Assembly (NCBI RefSeq): GCF_013401555.1 | Contig: NZ_CP058552.1 | Coordinates: forward strand, 5,146,001 to 5,210,000 | DNA length: 64,000 nucleotides | Origin: Paenibacillus sp. E222 | GTDB taxonomy: Bacteria > Bacillota > Bacilli > Paenibacillales > Paenibacillaceae | Reading direction: 5' to 3' | Shown: positions 27,789 to 36,788 of the stretch, piece after piece | Layout: each line of letters begins with the position of its first letter | How positions within the stretch are numbered: the stretch's first letter is position 1 | The notes under the pieces: model-generated | The model's database searches: none | What the model saw: the letters and a program-made list of their open reading frames with translations, nothing else | Told to the model about the DNA's origin: nothing | Made by a program: the position numbers and the translations under genes

Positions 27789-30218
27789 TTATTCCGTTGT
27801 AAAGGTCCCTGATTCCTCATACAAATCGGCTGGCAAGGCCTGTATGAAAGGCGACCAATCGCACGTCGTGTATAGATGAAGGCGATGCATAGCGCGCGTA
27901 CACGCCGTATAAAGAAGCTTGCGTTCATTTTCTCGACCATAAGCTCCAGAGGAAGCATCATACACCAAGACTGCATCGAACTCTACACCTTTGGCGAGGT
28001 ACACAGGGATGACCATTACACCTTTTTCAAAGTTGAACGTTTCCTTCGTAACGAGCTGCAACGTTTCGCCTCCTTGAACCTGTAACGACTCATGGGCCTT
28101 GAGGCTTTCGGCGGCGGTCTTCGTAATAATAGCGATGGAATCAAAGCCCTCGGCTCTTAGCGCCGCGATATCTGCCACCATTTGTGCATCCAACCTCTCT
28201 CTGTCGTTGCTTCTTGTCAGCAGGGGCTTTAGGCCTTTTCTTTCAAAAGGTACAATTTCATCTCCGTCTGGAAGCATCGCTCTTGTAAATTCAACAATCT
28301 CCTTCGTAGAGCGGTAACTGCGTACTAGGGAGAAAAGGCTTGTTTCGGCTTCACCGTAGAGACGGACCAGTGGTGAATCAGCTGCGGTCAAATGGGTAGC
28401 CTGCGTGAAAATCGCTTGCCCGAAATCGCCGAGCACGGTCATGCGGGCTCTTGGGAACAGCTTTTTGAGATATTCATATTGAAATGTTGAATAATCCTGA
28501 CCTTCATCAACGAAGACATACTTGATTTCTGTGTTCGTTCGGACACCTTCAATCAGTTCTTTAACATACAAATAGGGAGTCGCATCCTCATGGAATAACT
28601 CGTTCCGGAGCAGGCTGTCCTTGGTTTGACTGCATATCTCAGGCCATAGCGCAGGGATAACCGCAGCATTCGTTTTCTGCCGATAAGTGGCTTCGTCAAC
28701 AAACAATTCGCCATATATGCCTTTGATATCAACAAAAGAGAATTTCTTGATACCTTTTCTTAGTGGGCTAAAACGTTCTTTCACGATCTTGCGGCTGAGC
28801 AGGTCCTCCTCCTTCTGGGCAAAGTCAAAATCACCTTCATCTTCCCGACGTTTTTTGCTTATTTTCTCGCGAATTTGAGCGTATTGCTCCGCGATATCGA
28901 ATACTTCCTTATCTTTATGCAGCATTTCGAAGATATCCGCATACTGATCAGTGTCTAGATAATTCAATTCTTCTTGCACCCACGCTTCTTCACGTTCCAT
29001 CCGTTCCAGGGAATCCAGCTCTTTCAGCAGCCATTCCTGCAAGAGTACAACGCGATTTAGCAAGGGCAGGGAACGATCATAGCCGTAAAATTTGGCTCTC
29101 ATTTGCTCCGCAGTAATCAAATCGCGGTTCCGGAAGCGTATGCTGTTGAATCGCATGCCTTCCTGCCCCAGCCAGTTTCCATAGTTCTGCAAGGCTTGCA
29201 GAAAAGCATCGGAGGCTTTATATTCAATCCCCTGAAGCCGAGCCTCATAGCCTGGAGCTTCATGCGCGGTCAGTACATATTCAATCTGATCAAACACATC
29301 CTCCGGACGCAACGAAGAGCCGAGCCAGTAGTCGAGATATTGTTGAAAAGTAGTCTGCTGCATATTATCTTCACCGAGCTCCGGAAGAACAGTGGAAATA
29401 TAACTGCCAAACATCGGATTCGGTGAGAACAGGACGATCTGATCAGCACTGATCGTCTGGCGGTGTTTGTACAATAAGTACGCCACTCGCTGCAAGGCTG
29501 CGGAAGTTTTACCGCTACCGGCTGCTCCTTGTACGATAAGCATTCGGCATGTGTCGTTACGGATAATGGCGTTTTGTTCCTTCTGAATGGTTGCCACGAT
29601 GCTTTTCATTTGTGAATCCGCACCTTTGCCGAGCACTTGCTGCAACAATTGGTCACCAATCGTTTCATTTGCATCAAACATGTTGTTGATTTGTCCGTTT
29701 TGGATCTGAAATTGCCTTTTGAGCTCTATTGTGCCTTCGATTCTTCCGATCGGCGTCACATAGGACGCTATGCCGGGGGAAGAGTCATAGTACATGCTCG
29801 CAATCGGTGTACGCCAATCATAGATCAGAAAGCTCAATCCGTCTTCGTCGACAAAGGAAGATACGCCGATATAGATCTGATCGTTGTGGGCCAGACCTTT
29901 CTCTTGAAAGTCGATGCGGCCAAAATAGGGGGACGGGAGCAGACGTTTCATGTTATTCCATTGCTGCGTCAACCGCATGTGACCCCGTTCCCGCTCGGCC
30001 AATACCGCGGACTGCTGGTTAATGGTGTAGAAGGTCTCTTCGAAATCTTCTTGGGTGCTAGTATTGATCGTTACTTCTTCCCAAAAGCGCTTGCGAATTT
30101 CCGAAGCCTGGTCCCACATCCCGGCAACCTCTGGCTCCAATTCTGTGATTCTGGCCTGTAGTTTGTTCCTTACAGAGTCCAGTCTTTCCTGTTCCAGCTG
30201 CCACTCTTTTGTTTGCAT
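27789..30218 (-). CDS. helD: RNA polymerase recycling ATPase HelD
   Basis: 809 residues. UvrD-like helicase core split by a long insertion: N-terminal coiled-coil arm (1-70) that reaches into RNA polymerase, Walker A IVQGAAGSGKTSAALQR near 232, Walker B YVFVDEGQDYSTFQ near 575, motif LVRSYRSTKEI and the terminal LLYTACTRAMHRLH. HelD releases stalled RNA polymerase from DNA. Length and layout agree with B. subtilis HelD (about 770). The DWRTPIASMYY segment is typical. Single gene with an own terminator. Confidence 0.9.
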   Translation of the reverse strand: MQTKEWQLEQERLDSVRNKLQARITELEPEVAGMWDQASEIRKRFWEEVTINTSTQEDFEETFYTINQQSAVLAERERGHMRLTQQWNNMKRLLPSPYFGRIDFQEKGLAHNDQIYIGVSSFVDEDGLSFLIYDWRTPIASMYYDSSPGIASYVTPIGRIEGTIELKRQFQIQNGQINNMFDANETIGDQLLQQVLGKGADSQMKSIVATIQKEQNAIIRNDTCRMLIVQGAAGSGKTSAALQRVAYLLYKHRQTISADQIVLFSPNPMFGSYISTVLPELGEDNMQQTTFQQYLDYWLGSSLRPEDVFDQIEYVLTAHEAPGYEARLQGIEYKASDAFLQALQNYGNWLGQEGMRFNSIRFRNRDLITAEQMRAKFYGYDRSLPLLNRVVLLQEWLLKELDSLERMEREEAWVQEELNYLDTDQYADIFEMLHKDKEVFDIAEQYAQIREKISKKRREDEGDFDFAQKEEDLLSRKIVKERFSPLRKGIKKFSFVDIKGIYGELFVDEATYRQKTNAAVIPALWPEICSQTKDSLLRNELFHEDATPYLYVKELIEGVRTNTEIKYVFVDEGQDYSTFQYEYLKKLFPRARMTVLGDFGQAIFTQATHLTAADSPLVRLYGEAETSLFSLVRSYRSTKEIVEFTRAMLPDGDEIVPFERKGLKPLLTRSNDRERLDAQMVADIAALRAEGFDSIAIITKTAAESLKAHESLQVQGGETLQLVTKETFNFEKGVMVIPVYLAKGVEFDAVLVYDASSGAYGRENERKLLYTACTRAMHRLHLYTTCDWSPFIQALPADLYEESGTFTTE

Positions 30219-30263
30219 CTCTCCGAACCACTCCTTTTCCTATTTTTGGGATGAAAAAGAGCA

Positions 30264-30292
30264 TTGACAAATCAAAATTCCAGATGTAAAAT
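30264..30292 (+). promoter_or_regulatory. strong sigma-A promoter
   Basis: TTGACA at 30264-30269, a spacer of exactly 17 nt and TAAAAT at 30287-30292. It points away from helD. The transcript would begin near 30299 and meet a terminator at 30398-30440. Confidence 0.65.
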
Positions 30293-30298
30293 TAAAGT

Positions 30299-30440
30299 AG
30301 GGATAAAAACAAGTACATACTTTATTTTTTTTGTCAATGGCGCTAACGATTATATCATAGCGTTATTTTTCGTTCAATTCTTTTTTTTCGTTTGCCAAAA
30401 GATGGCCTTTGAAATCATCAGGGGTCATCTTTTTTTTACG
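30299..30440 (+). ncRNA. candidate small RNA or attenuated leader
   Basis: About 140 nt between a strong promoter (30264-30292) and a terminator. The terminator is AAAAGATGGCC (30398-30408) with GGTCATCTTTT (30424-30434), one wobble pair, followed by TTTTTT. No good open frame is seen inside. It may be an independent small RNA or the leader of the AraC/GyrI gene that starts at 30554. No known riboswitch motif was recognised. Confidence 0.4.
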
Positions 30441-30553
30441 TGTGGATTGGGTTTTCCCTCTCCTCCTTCCCTAACCGGACAAATTAAAGCACATAATGAC
30501 AGGTTCTTGAATCAGTTTTCATCTATTATAGGAATCAAGGAGTGGTTCATCGT

Positions 30554-31399
30554 ATGAACTGGATCGAATCATTACAACTAGCTATTGCTTATATCGAAGA
30601 TCATTTGTTCGAAAATATGACTATGGAGCAAATTGCAGCTCAAGCTCATATTTCTCCCTTTCATTTTCAACGTACGTTTGCCTTATTAACTGATGTTACG
30701 GTAGCCGAATATATCAGACGAAGACGGTTAACCTTGGCAGCCAATGAACTTATACAAAGTGATCAAAAAATCATTGATCTGGCGCTCAAGTATGGTTATG
30801 ACACTCCTGAATCTTTCTCCAAAGCTTTTCGGAGGCAGCACGGAATTGCCCCCAGTGAAGCGCGTAAGAACAGTACTTCTATCAAATCGTATAATCGTTT
30901 GGTTATTCAATTAAGTCTAAAAGGAGCAGAACCGATGAATCACAGAATTGTTGAACAAGATGCCTTTACCGTAGTTGGGATAAAGCAGGCTTTCTCTTAT
31001 ATTGATGGGGAAAACTTACGAGGCATAGCCAAGATGTGGCAGGATGCGTATACGAGTGGTACAGAAGATCGTTTATTTGAATTGAATAATGGTGTAATTA
31101 AGGGGTTGCTAGGCGTCTGTGTGGATCAGAACGAAATCCAGGTGAAGCAGATGGAATACTGGATTGCTACGGCGTATGATGGTGAAGTACCTGAAGGGTT
31201 ATCCTCATTCACCTTTCCGGCTTGCAAATGGAGTGTTTTTGAAATCGAAGGTCCGATGCCAGAAAGTATGCAGCGCTTATGGAAGCAGATTATCTCCGAA
31301 TGGTTCCCTTCCAATCCTTACGAGCATGCAGGTATACCCGAGCTGGAAGTATATCCAGGACCGCACCAGCCACCTCAAATTTGGATACCGATAAAATAA
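30554..31399 (+). CDS. AraC-type regulator with GyrI-like domain
   Basis: 281 residues from the ATG at 30554, 11 nt after AAGGAG; GTG 30542 is an alternative. The DNA-binding domain comes first (two HTH motifs: MEQIAAQAHISPFHFQRTF and IIDLALKYGYDTPESFSKAFRR), then a GyrI/Rob-like effector domain from about 125 (RIVEQDAFTVVGIK, WKQIISEWFPSNPYEHAG, EVYP). Members of this layout bind amphipathic drugs or metabolites. Likely target genes are not evident; it converges on an oxidoreductase gene. Confidence 0.85.
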   Translation: MNWIESLQLAIAYIEDHLFENMTMEQIAAQAHISPFHFQRTFALLTDVTVAEYIRRRRLTLAANELIQSDQKIIDLALKYGYDTPESFSKAFRRQHGIAPSEARKNSTSIKSYNRLVIQLSLKGAEPMNHRIVEQDAFTVVGIKQAFSYIDGENLRGIAKMWQDAYTSGTEDRLFELNNGVIKGLLGVCVDQNEIQVKQMEYWIATAYDGEVPEGLSSFTFPACKWSVFEIEGPMPESMQRLWKQIISEWFPSNPYEHAGIPELEVYPGPHQPPQIWIPIK

Positions 31400-31451
31400 A
31401 AAGAAATCCAATTTGGGTTTTGATTCATTACTCTGTCCGATCAGAAAAGTA

Positions 31452-31484
31452 TCCGTTCTTGTTCTCCATTCGGACAAGAACGGA
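31452..31484. terminator. bidirectional hairpin between convergent genes
   Basis: TCCGTTCTTGT (31452-31462) pairs with ACAAGAACGGA (31474-31484) with an 11-nt loop. It lies between the stop of the AraC gene and that of the oxidoreductase. U-tracts are weak on both sides. Confidence 0.6.
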
Positions 31485-31503
31485 ATCCATCTCTATTGAA
31501 CTC

Positions 31504-32505
31504 TTACTTCATTTTAATGATGACCTTCCCTTTGGCACTTCCCCCTTCGAGATACTGAAACGCTTGCCCGACATCTTCAAAATCATAAACCTTATCAATA
31601 ACCGGTTTAATGAGACCTTCCTCCACGTAACCCTTTATTCGCTCTAATTGAACCCCGCTTGGTTTCATAAAGAGAAAATGATAACTTGCTTGGTTTTTCT
31701 TCTCAAGAGTTGTAATCTTATGGCTCACAATCGATAGCAGTGTGGTCTTTAACCAGCCCAAATTGGCTTCTCGCCCGAATCTCGCGTTTGGCAAGCCGGA
31801 AATGGATACTATTTTTCCATGGGGCTTAAGTACTTGAAAGGATTTTTCCAGTACCTCGCCTCCTAATGTGTCATACACCGCATCATATTCCGACAGCATT
31901 TCTTCAAAATGTTCTTTACGATAATTGATAATACGGTCCGCACCAAGGGATTGGACCAATTCGTAACCTCTATCGCTGGCAGTAGTGGCGACGTAAGCTC
32001 CCATTAATTTGGCCAACTGGATGGCGAACGTGCCAACCCCTCCTGATCCTGCATGAATTAATATTTTTTGGCCTTTCTGAAGCTTCAAAATATCGTAAAA
32101 AGCTTGATATGTCGTAAGACCGACCAGTGGTATGGATGCTGCTTCTTCAAAGTTTAAGTTTTGGGGCTTCAGCGAGATGTCTTCTTCATGGACAGCAATG
32201 TATTCAGCCAAAGTTCCAATTCGGTCTTTACGAGGTCTGCCATATACCTCATCTCCAGGTTTATAAGCGTTCACCTGTTTACCAACCTTGACCACAACCC
32301 CGGAAAAATCATTCCCAAGAATCAATGGCATCTTATAATTCAACAAGAGCTTTACCTTGCCCTCTTTTATTTTAAAATCAATCGGATTTAAGCTTGCTGC
32401 ATGGATTTCCACCAATACATCATGATCTCCGATTTGAGGAGCAGGCATTTCTTTCTGTATCAAGGGAACATTCTTCCCGTATTTCTCAATAACCATAGCC
32501 TGCAT
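31504..32505 (-). CDS. zinc-independent MDR oxidoreductase (quinone-reductase-like)
   Basis: 333 residues with GGAG before the ATG. MDR fold: N-terminal GroES-like part with LGNDFSGVVVKVG, the NADPH-binding HAGSGGVGTFAIQLAKLMGA near residue 148, and C-terminal GKVIIKMK. It lacks the structural zinc cysteines of alcohol dehydrogenases. Enzymes of this group reduce quinones or enones with NADPH. Substrate not known. Confidence 0.83.
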   Translation of the reverse strand: MQAMVIEKYGKNVPLIQKEMPAPQIGDHDVLVEIHAASLNPIDFKIKEGKVKLLLNYKMPLILGNDFSGVVVKVGKQVNAYKPGDEVYGRPRKDRIGTLAEYIAVHEEDISLKPQNLNFEEAASIPLVGLTTYQAFYDILKLQKGQKILIHAGSGGVGTFAIQLAKLMGAYVATTASDRGYELVQSLGADRIINYRKEHFEEMLSEYDAVYDTLGGEVLEKSFQVLKPHGKIVSISGLPNARFGREANLGWLKTTLLSIVSHKITTLEKKNQASYHFLFMKPSGVQLERIKGYVEEGLIKPVIDKVYDFEDVGQAFQYLEGGSAKGKVIIKMK

Positions 32506-32593
32506 TTAAATCACTCCATTACGTTTAAGAGTTTAAACATATGAACATATTATATCTAAGACGTTAACAAATCAAGCATAATATCAGGATATC

Positions 32594-32635
32594 CAGACTG
32601 GAAGCTGAGGTCAGGTTTACCTCTCTTCCAGTCTG
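32594..32635. other. long hairpin after histidine kinase gene
   Basis: CAGACTGGAAG-ct-GAGGT-caggttt-ACCTC-t-CTTCCAGTCTG: 16 pairs with a small bulge, between the kinase stop (32708) and the oxidoreductase start. It lacks a U-run on either strand, so a stabilising or regulatory hairpin is as likely as a terminator. Confidence 0.4.
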
Positions 32636-32707
32636 AAGTCAAAAATCCACGTAATACATGTTAAATAACCAACCATGGTTTTAGGAGATAAGGAGTTGCC
32701 GATCATT

Positions 32708-34039
32708 TTAATTCAAGTCAGCTAGCGGTAAACATCCTGTTAGAACTGCTCCACCGTCAGGGTGGTTGCTTACCATAAGTTCGCCTCCATGTTGCTTCAT
32801 CATTCGTTGTGAGATCGTTAATCCTAATCCACTGCCTCCAGTTGCACGACTTCGAGACGTTTCCCCGCGATACAGAGGTTCAAAAACGCGCTCTAATTCT
32901 TCGAAAGAGAAACCAGGTCCGGTATCACGGATCATAAACCTGATTTTATTGCCGTCTTTACAGCATTGGACTGTTATTGAGCCACCTGATGACGTATATC
33001 TAACCGCATTCTCCAATATATTGTTCATCGCACGCTCCAATACATACGAATCTCCGTTAATCAAACAACCATCAGTTAATTGCTTTAAGATAGAAATATG
33101 TTTCTGCTCAGCTTGTGGACTCACACTCTCTATCGATCTTCGGAGGATCTGTGTTAAATCAAGCGTTCTCGTGTTAAGTTCACTTTCCAAGTACTCCATT
33201 TTTGTAAAAGTGAAGAGGTCCTCAACCAATCGATCCAATTGGGCGGATTTCTCTTTGCATACGGCAATATACCGTGTGACCTTCTCCGGCGACTGAGCTA
33301 TACCTTGTTCCAATCCATCCAAATACCCCCGCAAGGCAAACAACGGTGTGCGTAAATCATGTGCAACGGCAGCGATGACAAATCTGCGTTCTTCCTCGAG
33401 CTCCGCTTGTTTCCGGTGGGATTGCTCGAGTCCTTTTACCATAACCTCAAATCCGTCCCGAACTTCGGCGATTTCCGTAATTCTGGAGTTGGGTAACTGC
33501 ACTTCCCAATGCCCTGCTGCAATTTGTCTGGCCGCCTTGCTCATCTTCTCAAGTGGTTTAAGGAGGAATCGTCTCATTTCAACTCCAACCACAAAGAAAG
33601 CAAGCAGCAGCCCAATAAATGCTGCAAGCATTGGAACTCCGTTGGATTTGGGAAGATAAAGAACTACCCTTCCCAGTAATTGTCCATCTTTTATGACAGA
33701 AAACTGCTCAGTCGACGATAATCTACTATGATACTTTTGGGCGGAACGATATATTTCCGAATTGGACGCAGATTCAATCACCACATCCATCTTTGCTTTG
33801 CTCAACTTGGTATGAAGTTCGTTTTGCCAACCGGTATCCGTCCATTTATCCGTACCCGCTTCAATCGTGTGAATCATCTCGCTCAGATGTCTTTGCAGCG
33901 TTTTATTTTGCTGTTGGCTAGTTGAGATGCTAAACGACTGAGTGTCCATAAAGTGAGCCGTGACAAAAAAAATCCAAGGCATCGTAAGCAAGAAGAATAG
34001 GCAAAGCATAGTAAATGTACGAATGCGAAGTTTTCTCAT
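32708..34039 (-). CDS. sensor histidine kinase (HAMP, HisKA, HATPase)
   Basis: 443 residues from the ATG at 34039, one base after the regulator's stop, with GAGGGAGTG upstream inside that gene. Two membrane helices (about 9-30 and 143-165) bracket an extracytoplasmic loop of about 110 residues; HAMP follows (MSKAARQIAAGHWEV), then the phospho-acceptor motif VAHDLRTPLFAL near residue 227, NILENAVRY, DTGPGFS and GGSGLGL. It signals to the partner regulator; signal unknown. No nearby efflux pump reveals the stress sensed. Confidence 0.9.
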   Translation of the reverse strand: MRKLRIRTFTMLCLFFLLTMPWIFFVTAHFMDTQSFSISTSQQQNKTLQRHLSEMIHTIEAGTDKWTDTGWQNELHTKLSKAKMDVVIESASNSEIYRSAQKYHSRLSSTEQFSVIKDGQLLGRVVLYLPKSNGVPMLAAFIGLLLAFFVVGVEMRRFLLKPLEKMSKAARQIAAGHWEVQLPNSRITEIAEVRDGFEVMVKGLEQSHRKQAELEEERRFVIAAVAHDLRTPLFALRGYLDGLEQGIAQSPEKVTRYIAVCKEKSAQLDRLVEDLFTFTKMEYLESELNTRTLDLTQILRRSIESVSPQAEQKHISILKQLTDGCLINGDSYVLERAMNNILENAVRYTSSGGSITVQCCKDGNKIRFMIRDTGPGFSFEELERVFEPLYRGETSRSRATGGSGLGLTISQRMMKQHGGELMVSNHPDGGAVLTGCLPLADLN

Positions 34040-34040
34040 G

Positions 34041-34727
34041 TTACACTCCCTCAAAGCGGTATCCTACTCCCCACACGTTGATGAGGAATTGTGGATGGTT
34101 TGGGTCGGATTCAATTTTTTCACGAAGCCGGCTCAGATGAACGCGAATGGTGTGCCTGTCGCCTACACCCTCCCAAAACTTTGCAAGCAGTTGTTCGTAG
34201 GAGAAAACCTGCCTCGGGTGTTCCGCAAATAATCGCAACAACTCATATTCTTTCGGTGTAAGCTCGACTTTCACCCCTTCAATCAGGACCTCTCTTGCTG
34301 TCAGATTCAACTGGATGCGTCCATAATCCAAGATCTTCCCTTCCATGGGATGCCTGGAAGTAGTGCGTCTCAAAACGGCTTTCACTCTGGCCACAATTTC
34401 CCCAGGCGAAGCAGTTTTGACAATATAATCATCCCCGCCGAGTGTCAAACCACGGATCTTGTCCACATCATCACTGCGGGCACTCAAGAATAGGATTGGA
34501 ACATTGCTGTCCCCTCGAATTCGACGGCATAACTCAAATCCGTTTTGTCCCGGCATCATGATGTCCAGAACAATACAATCTATCGAATGTTGTTGAAGTA
34601 TGGTCCACGCTTGCTCCGGTTCACAAGCAGTCTTTACATGGAAATGATCGTTCTCTAGAAAGTCTCTTAATAGTTCGACGATACTCTCGTCATCATCAAC
34701 AACAAGTATCGTATGATAATTACTCAT
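34041..34727 (-). CDS. OmpR-family response regulator
   Basis: 228 residues, ATG with GGTGGGA upstream. Receiver domain 1-118 with DDD at 11-13, phospho-acceptor Asp55 (CIVLDIMMPG) and Lys104; winged-helix domain 130-228 ending WGVGYRFEGV. Lys104 is followed by TASPGE instead of the usual PFxPxE, so the switch Pro is replaced by Thr. It is co-transcribed with the kinase. Probably controls its own operon. Confidence 0.9.
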   Translation of the reverse strand: MSNYHTILVVDDDESIVELLRDFLENDHFHVKTACEPEQAWTILQQHSIDCIVLDIMMPGQNGFELCRRIRGDSNVPILFLSARSDDVDKIRGLTLGGDDYIVKTASPGEIVARVKAVLRRTTSRHPMEGKILDYGRIQLNLTAREVLIEGVKVELTPKEYELLRLFAEHPRQVFSYEQLLAKFWEGVGDRHTIRVHLSRLREKIESDPNHPQFLINVWGVGYRFEGV

Positions 34728-34854
34728 GCTTATCCCACCTCTGCCATCTAGTTTATCATTTTTTCTTCCATTACCAAGATGAAGCTGTACTCTGTGATGA
34801 TTTGTTTATCGTTTTGTGACCTTTCTACGACTTTCTTTGAGATATTCATTTGTT

Positions 34855-34974
34855 ATGATTCTACCTGTTAGCAAGAACGACCTGTATCCTACTTCGTCCA
34901 GTCGAATGGCTAAAGGAGAAATTGACGACAAGGAATATCACTTGCTGAAAGATCTTTTGACAAAATATAGTTAA
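34855..34974 (+). CDS. short SHOCT-like reading frame
   Basis: 39 codons, too short for normal gene calling, ending 12 nt before the DJ-1 gene. The C-terminal half, RMAKGEIDDKEYHLLKDLL, fits the SHOCT consensus (RxAxGEIxxEEYxxLKxxL). The rest MILPVSKNDLYPTSS is unlike a domain. It could be a genuine micro-protein, but the ribosome site is weak; a remnant of a longer SHOCT protein is also possible. Confidence 0.35.
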   Translation: MILPVSKNDLYPTSSSRMAKGEIDDKEYHLLKDLLTKYS

Positions 34975-34986
34975 GGGGATGGGTTA

Positions 34987-36021
34987 ATGTTAACTGTTCA
35001 AATCGTCTTATTTGACGGCTTCGACCTAATGGATGCTATTGCACCTTACGAAGTATTTTGCGCGGCTTCCACGTATACGGACAAGGCACTCAAGGTAGAA
35101 CTGGTCACGGCTGAAGGACCAAGAGCTGTGACAAGCGGTGTGAATGGATTGACAATCGAAGCGATCGACACACTGGACCCGGAACGTGAGGGTATCATAC
35201 TTGTGCCTGGTGCAGCTGGTGATGTTGAAGGAGATGGTCCAGACTCGATTCCAACTATTCTGGGCAAAGCCATGAATACGGGATTGACCACTAAGGTCAA
35301 GGCAGCTCTCGAACACAAAGACATCGTAATCGCTACCGTCTGCGGTGGTTCCCTTTTGTTAGCCATGGGAGGAGTCCTGGAAGGCAGACATGCGGTAACG
35401 CATCATTTGGGTATGGATTTACTTGGTGCGACTGGGGCAATTCCTGTCCCGGCACGCGTAGTGGATGATGGTAATCTGGTTACTGGTGGCGGTGTGACCT
35501 CGGGACTCGATGTTGCGCTGTATCTGGTCGAACGTGAACTGGGACCGCGTATTGCACACGAGATAGAACAGTTGTTTGAGTATGAGCGAAGAGGAACCGT
35601 TTGGAGAACGAAAGGCATGATACCCAGCACTCACAAGTCGTTAACGGACAACGAACCAAGCATTGTCATGAATCAAACGACAGTAATCTCGGACATATTG
35701 CCTAACGAGAAAACACAGACATCCATCTTTGACGGTAATTGGGACACAACAATCGCTACACCTGTAGGTAAGCTGGAGGTCAAGCTCTACATAACGACAA
35801 GTTCCAATGTGATTCAGGGCACGGCCACACAAGGTGATGAAACAATCCCTTTTGTGAACCCTGTACTCTGCGACAACAAGTTGACCTGGTCCCTGCCGAT
35901 TACCAAACCCATGCGTTTGAATCTGAAATTCGAAGTTGCCGTGGATGGAGATCAGATGAGCGGATTCGCTAAAGCTGGCCTTCTTCCTGCTTCCAAATTA
36001 ACTGGAAAACGAATAAACTAG
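34987..36021 (+). CDS. DJ-1/PfpI protein with C-terminal beta domain
   Basis: 344 residues. The first 200 form a DJ-1/PfpI domain: VQIVLFDGFDLMDAIAPYEV at the start and the nucleophile elbow IATVCGGSLLLA with Cys near 119, plus HHLGMD. After a linker (about 200-245) comes an extra beta-rich domain of about 100 residues (NWDTTIATPVGKLEVKLY, IQGTATQGDE, FEVAVDGDQMSGFAKAG). This tail resembles small beta-barrel modules found alone or fused to carrier proteins, but I cannot name it. Catalytic role unknown; stress or amidotransferase-like activity is the family guess. Confidence 0.8.
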   Translation: MLTVQIVLFDGFDLMDAIAPYEVFCAASTYTDKALKVELVTAEGPRAVTSGVNGLTIEAIDTLDPEREGIILVPGAAGDVEGDGPDSIPTILGKAMNTGLTTKVKAALEHKDIVIATVCGGSLLLAMGGVLEGRHAVTHHLGMDLLGATGAIPVPARVVDDGNLVTGGGVTSGLDVALYLVERELGPRIAHEIEQLFEYERRGTVWRTKGMIPSTHKSLTDNEPSIVMNQTTVISDILPNEKTQTSIFDGNWDTTIATPVGKLEVKLYITTSSNVIQGTATQGDETIPFVNPVLCDNKLTWSLPITKPMRLNLKFEVAVDGDQMSGFAKAGLLPASKLTGKRIN

Positions 36022-36064
36022 CCTGGTTGTCATATTGCACAAAAAGGAATCTTGGGGGTTGTAG

Positions 36065-36712
36065 GTGAATATGAAGAAACGAGGAACATTATACGGATGG
36101 CTGGCCTGTGTCAGTATTTTATTTATTGTGTATGCTTTGGTGAAGAACTATTGGATAGACCCACAAGCCTCAGACTTTTTAAGCCACAAGACGGGTTTAA
36201 AGCGTGAGCTTCATCTTCCGATCTGGCTGAATGTCATGTACGTTCATGTTGCATTTGCATGTTTGGCCATGGCGTCTGGACTGGTCAACTTCTCTAATCG
36301 GATTTTTAAAAAGAGCCGCAGGTTCCACCGTATAAACGGTTATGTTTACATTGTATCCGTAGTGCTTGTTGTACTGACTTCCGGTTATATGGCACCTTAC
36401 GCCACTGGCGGGAAAATAAGCAGTATGGGCTTCAATGCGCTTAATATCATCTGGCTGTTCATTACGATTACGGCTCTCATTCAGATTAAACAGAAACGAA
36501 TGATCCAACACCGGAACTGGATGATTCGTAGTTATGCCTTCTGTTTCACGAACATGTTGATTCACCTCATCACTTCCCTTCTTCATCAAGGTTTCGGGTT
36601 GGTTTATGCTGCAAGCTACACTATAAGTATTTATGGCTCTATTGCTTTGCTGCTAGTTATTCCAGAATTCATTATCAGAATGAACTTCAAATTAAGAACA
36701 GCCCCCGAATAA
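36065..36712 (+). CDS. DUF2306-like membrane protein
   Basis: 215 residues from the GTG at 36065 (ATG 36071 possible). Six hydrophobic segments. His-containing loops in helices, LNVMYVHVAFA, RRFHRINGYVYIV and MIQHRNWMIRSYAFC, are typical of the DUF2306 family, whose members have a quinol or heme-like site layout but unknown function. Follows the DJ-1 gene by 43 nt, possibly the same transcript. It ends inside a terminator. Confidence 0.75.
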   Translation: MNMKKRGTLYGWLACVSILFIVYALVKNYWIDPQASDFLSHKTGLKRELHLPIWLNVMYVHVAFACLAMASGLVNFSNRIFKKSRRFHRINGYVYIVSVVLVVLTSGYMAPYATGGKISSMGFNALNIIWLFITITALIQIKQKRMIQHRNWMIRSYAFCFTNMLIHLITSLLHQGFGLVYAASYTISIYGSIALLLVIPEFIIRMNFKLRTAPE

Positions 36713-36730
36713 TTTTTCGGAGGCTGTTCT
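36695..36730 (+). terminator. terminator overlapping the DUF2306 stop
   Basis: AGAACAGCCCCCGAA pairs with TTCGGAGGCTGTTCT with one mismatch. The left arm includes the last codons of the gene. Confidence 0.7.
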
Positions 36731-36788
36731 ACATTCTAGCTTTAGTAGAATAAGTGAGAATACATTGGTGATCCTTCTCTTCTCTATT

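Noticed and set aside
29729..30161. Plus-strand frames opposite helD
   Set aside because: Shadows of a well-supported gene with all helicase motifs.
30264..30557. 97-codon plus-strand frame across the small-RNA candidate
   Set aside because: It has no ribosome site, contains long T-runs and runs across the terminator and the AraC start.
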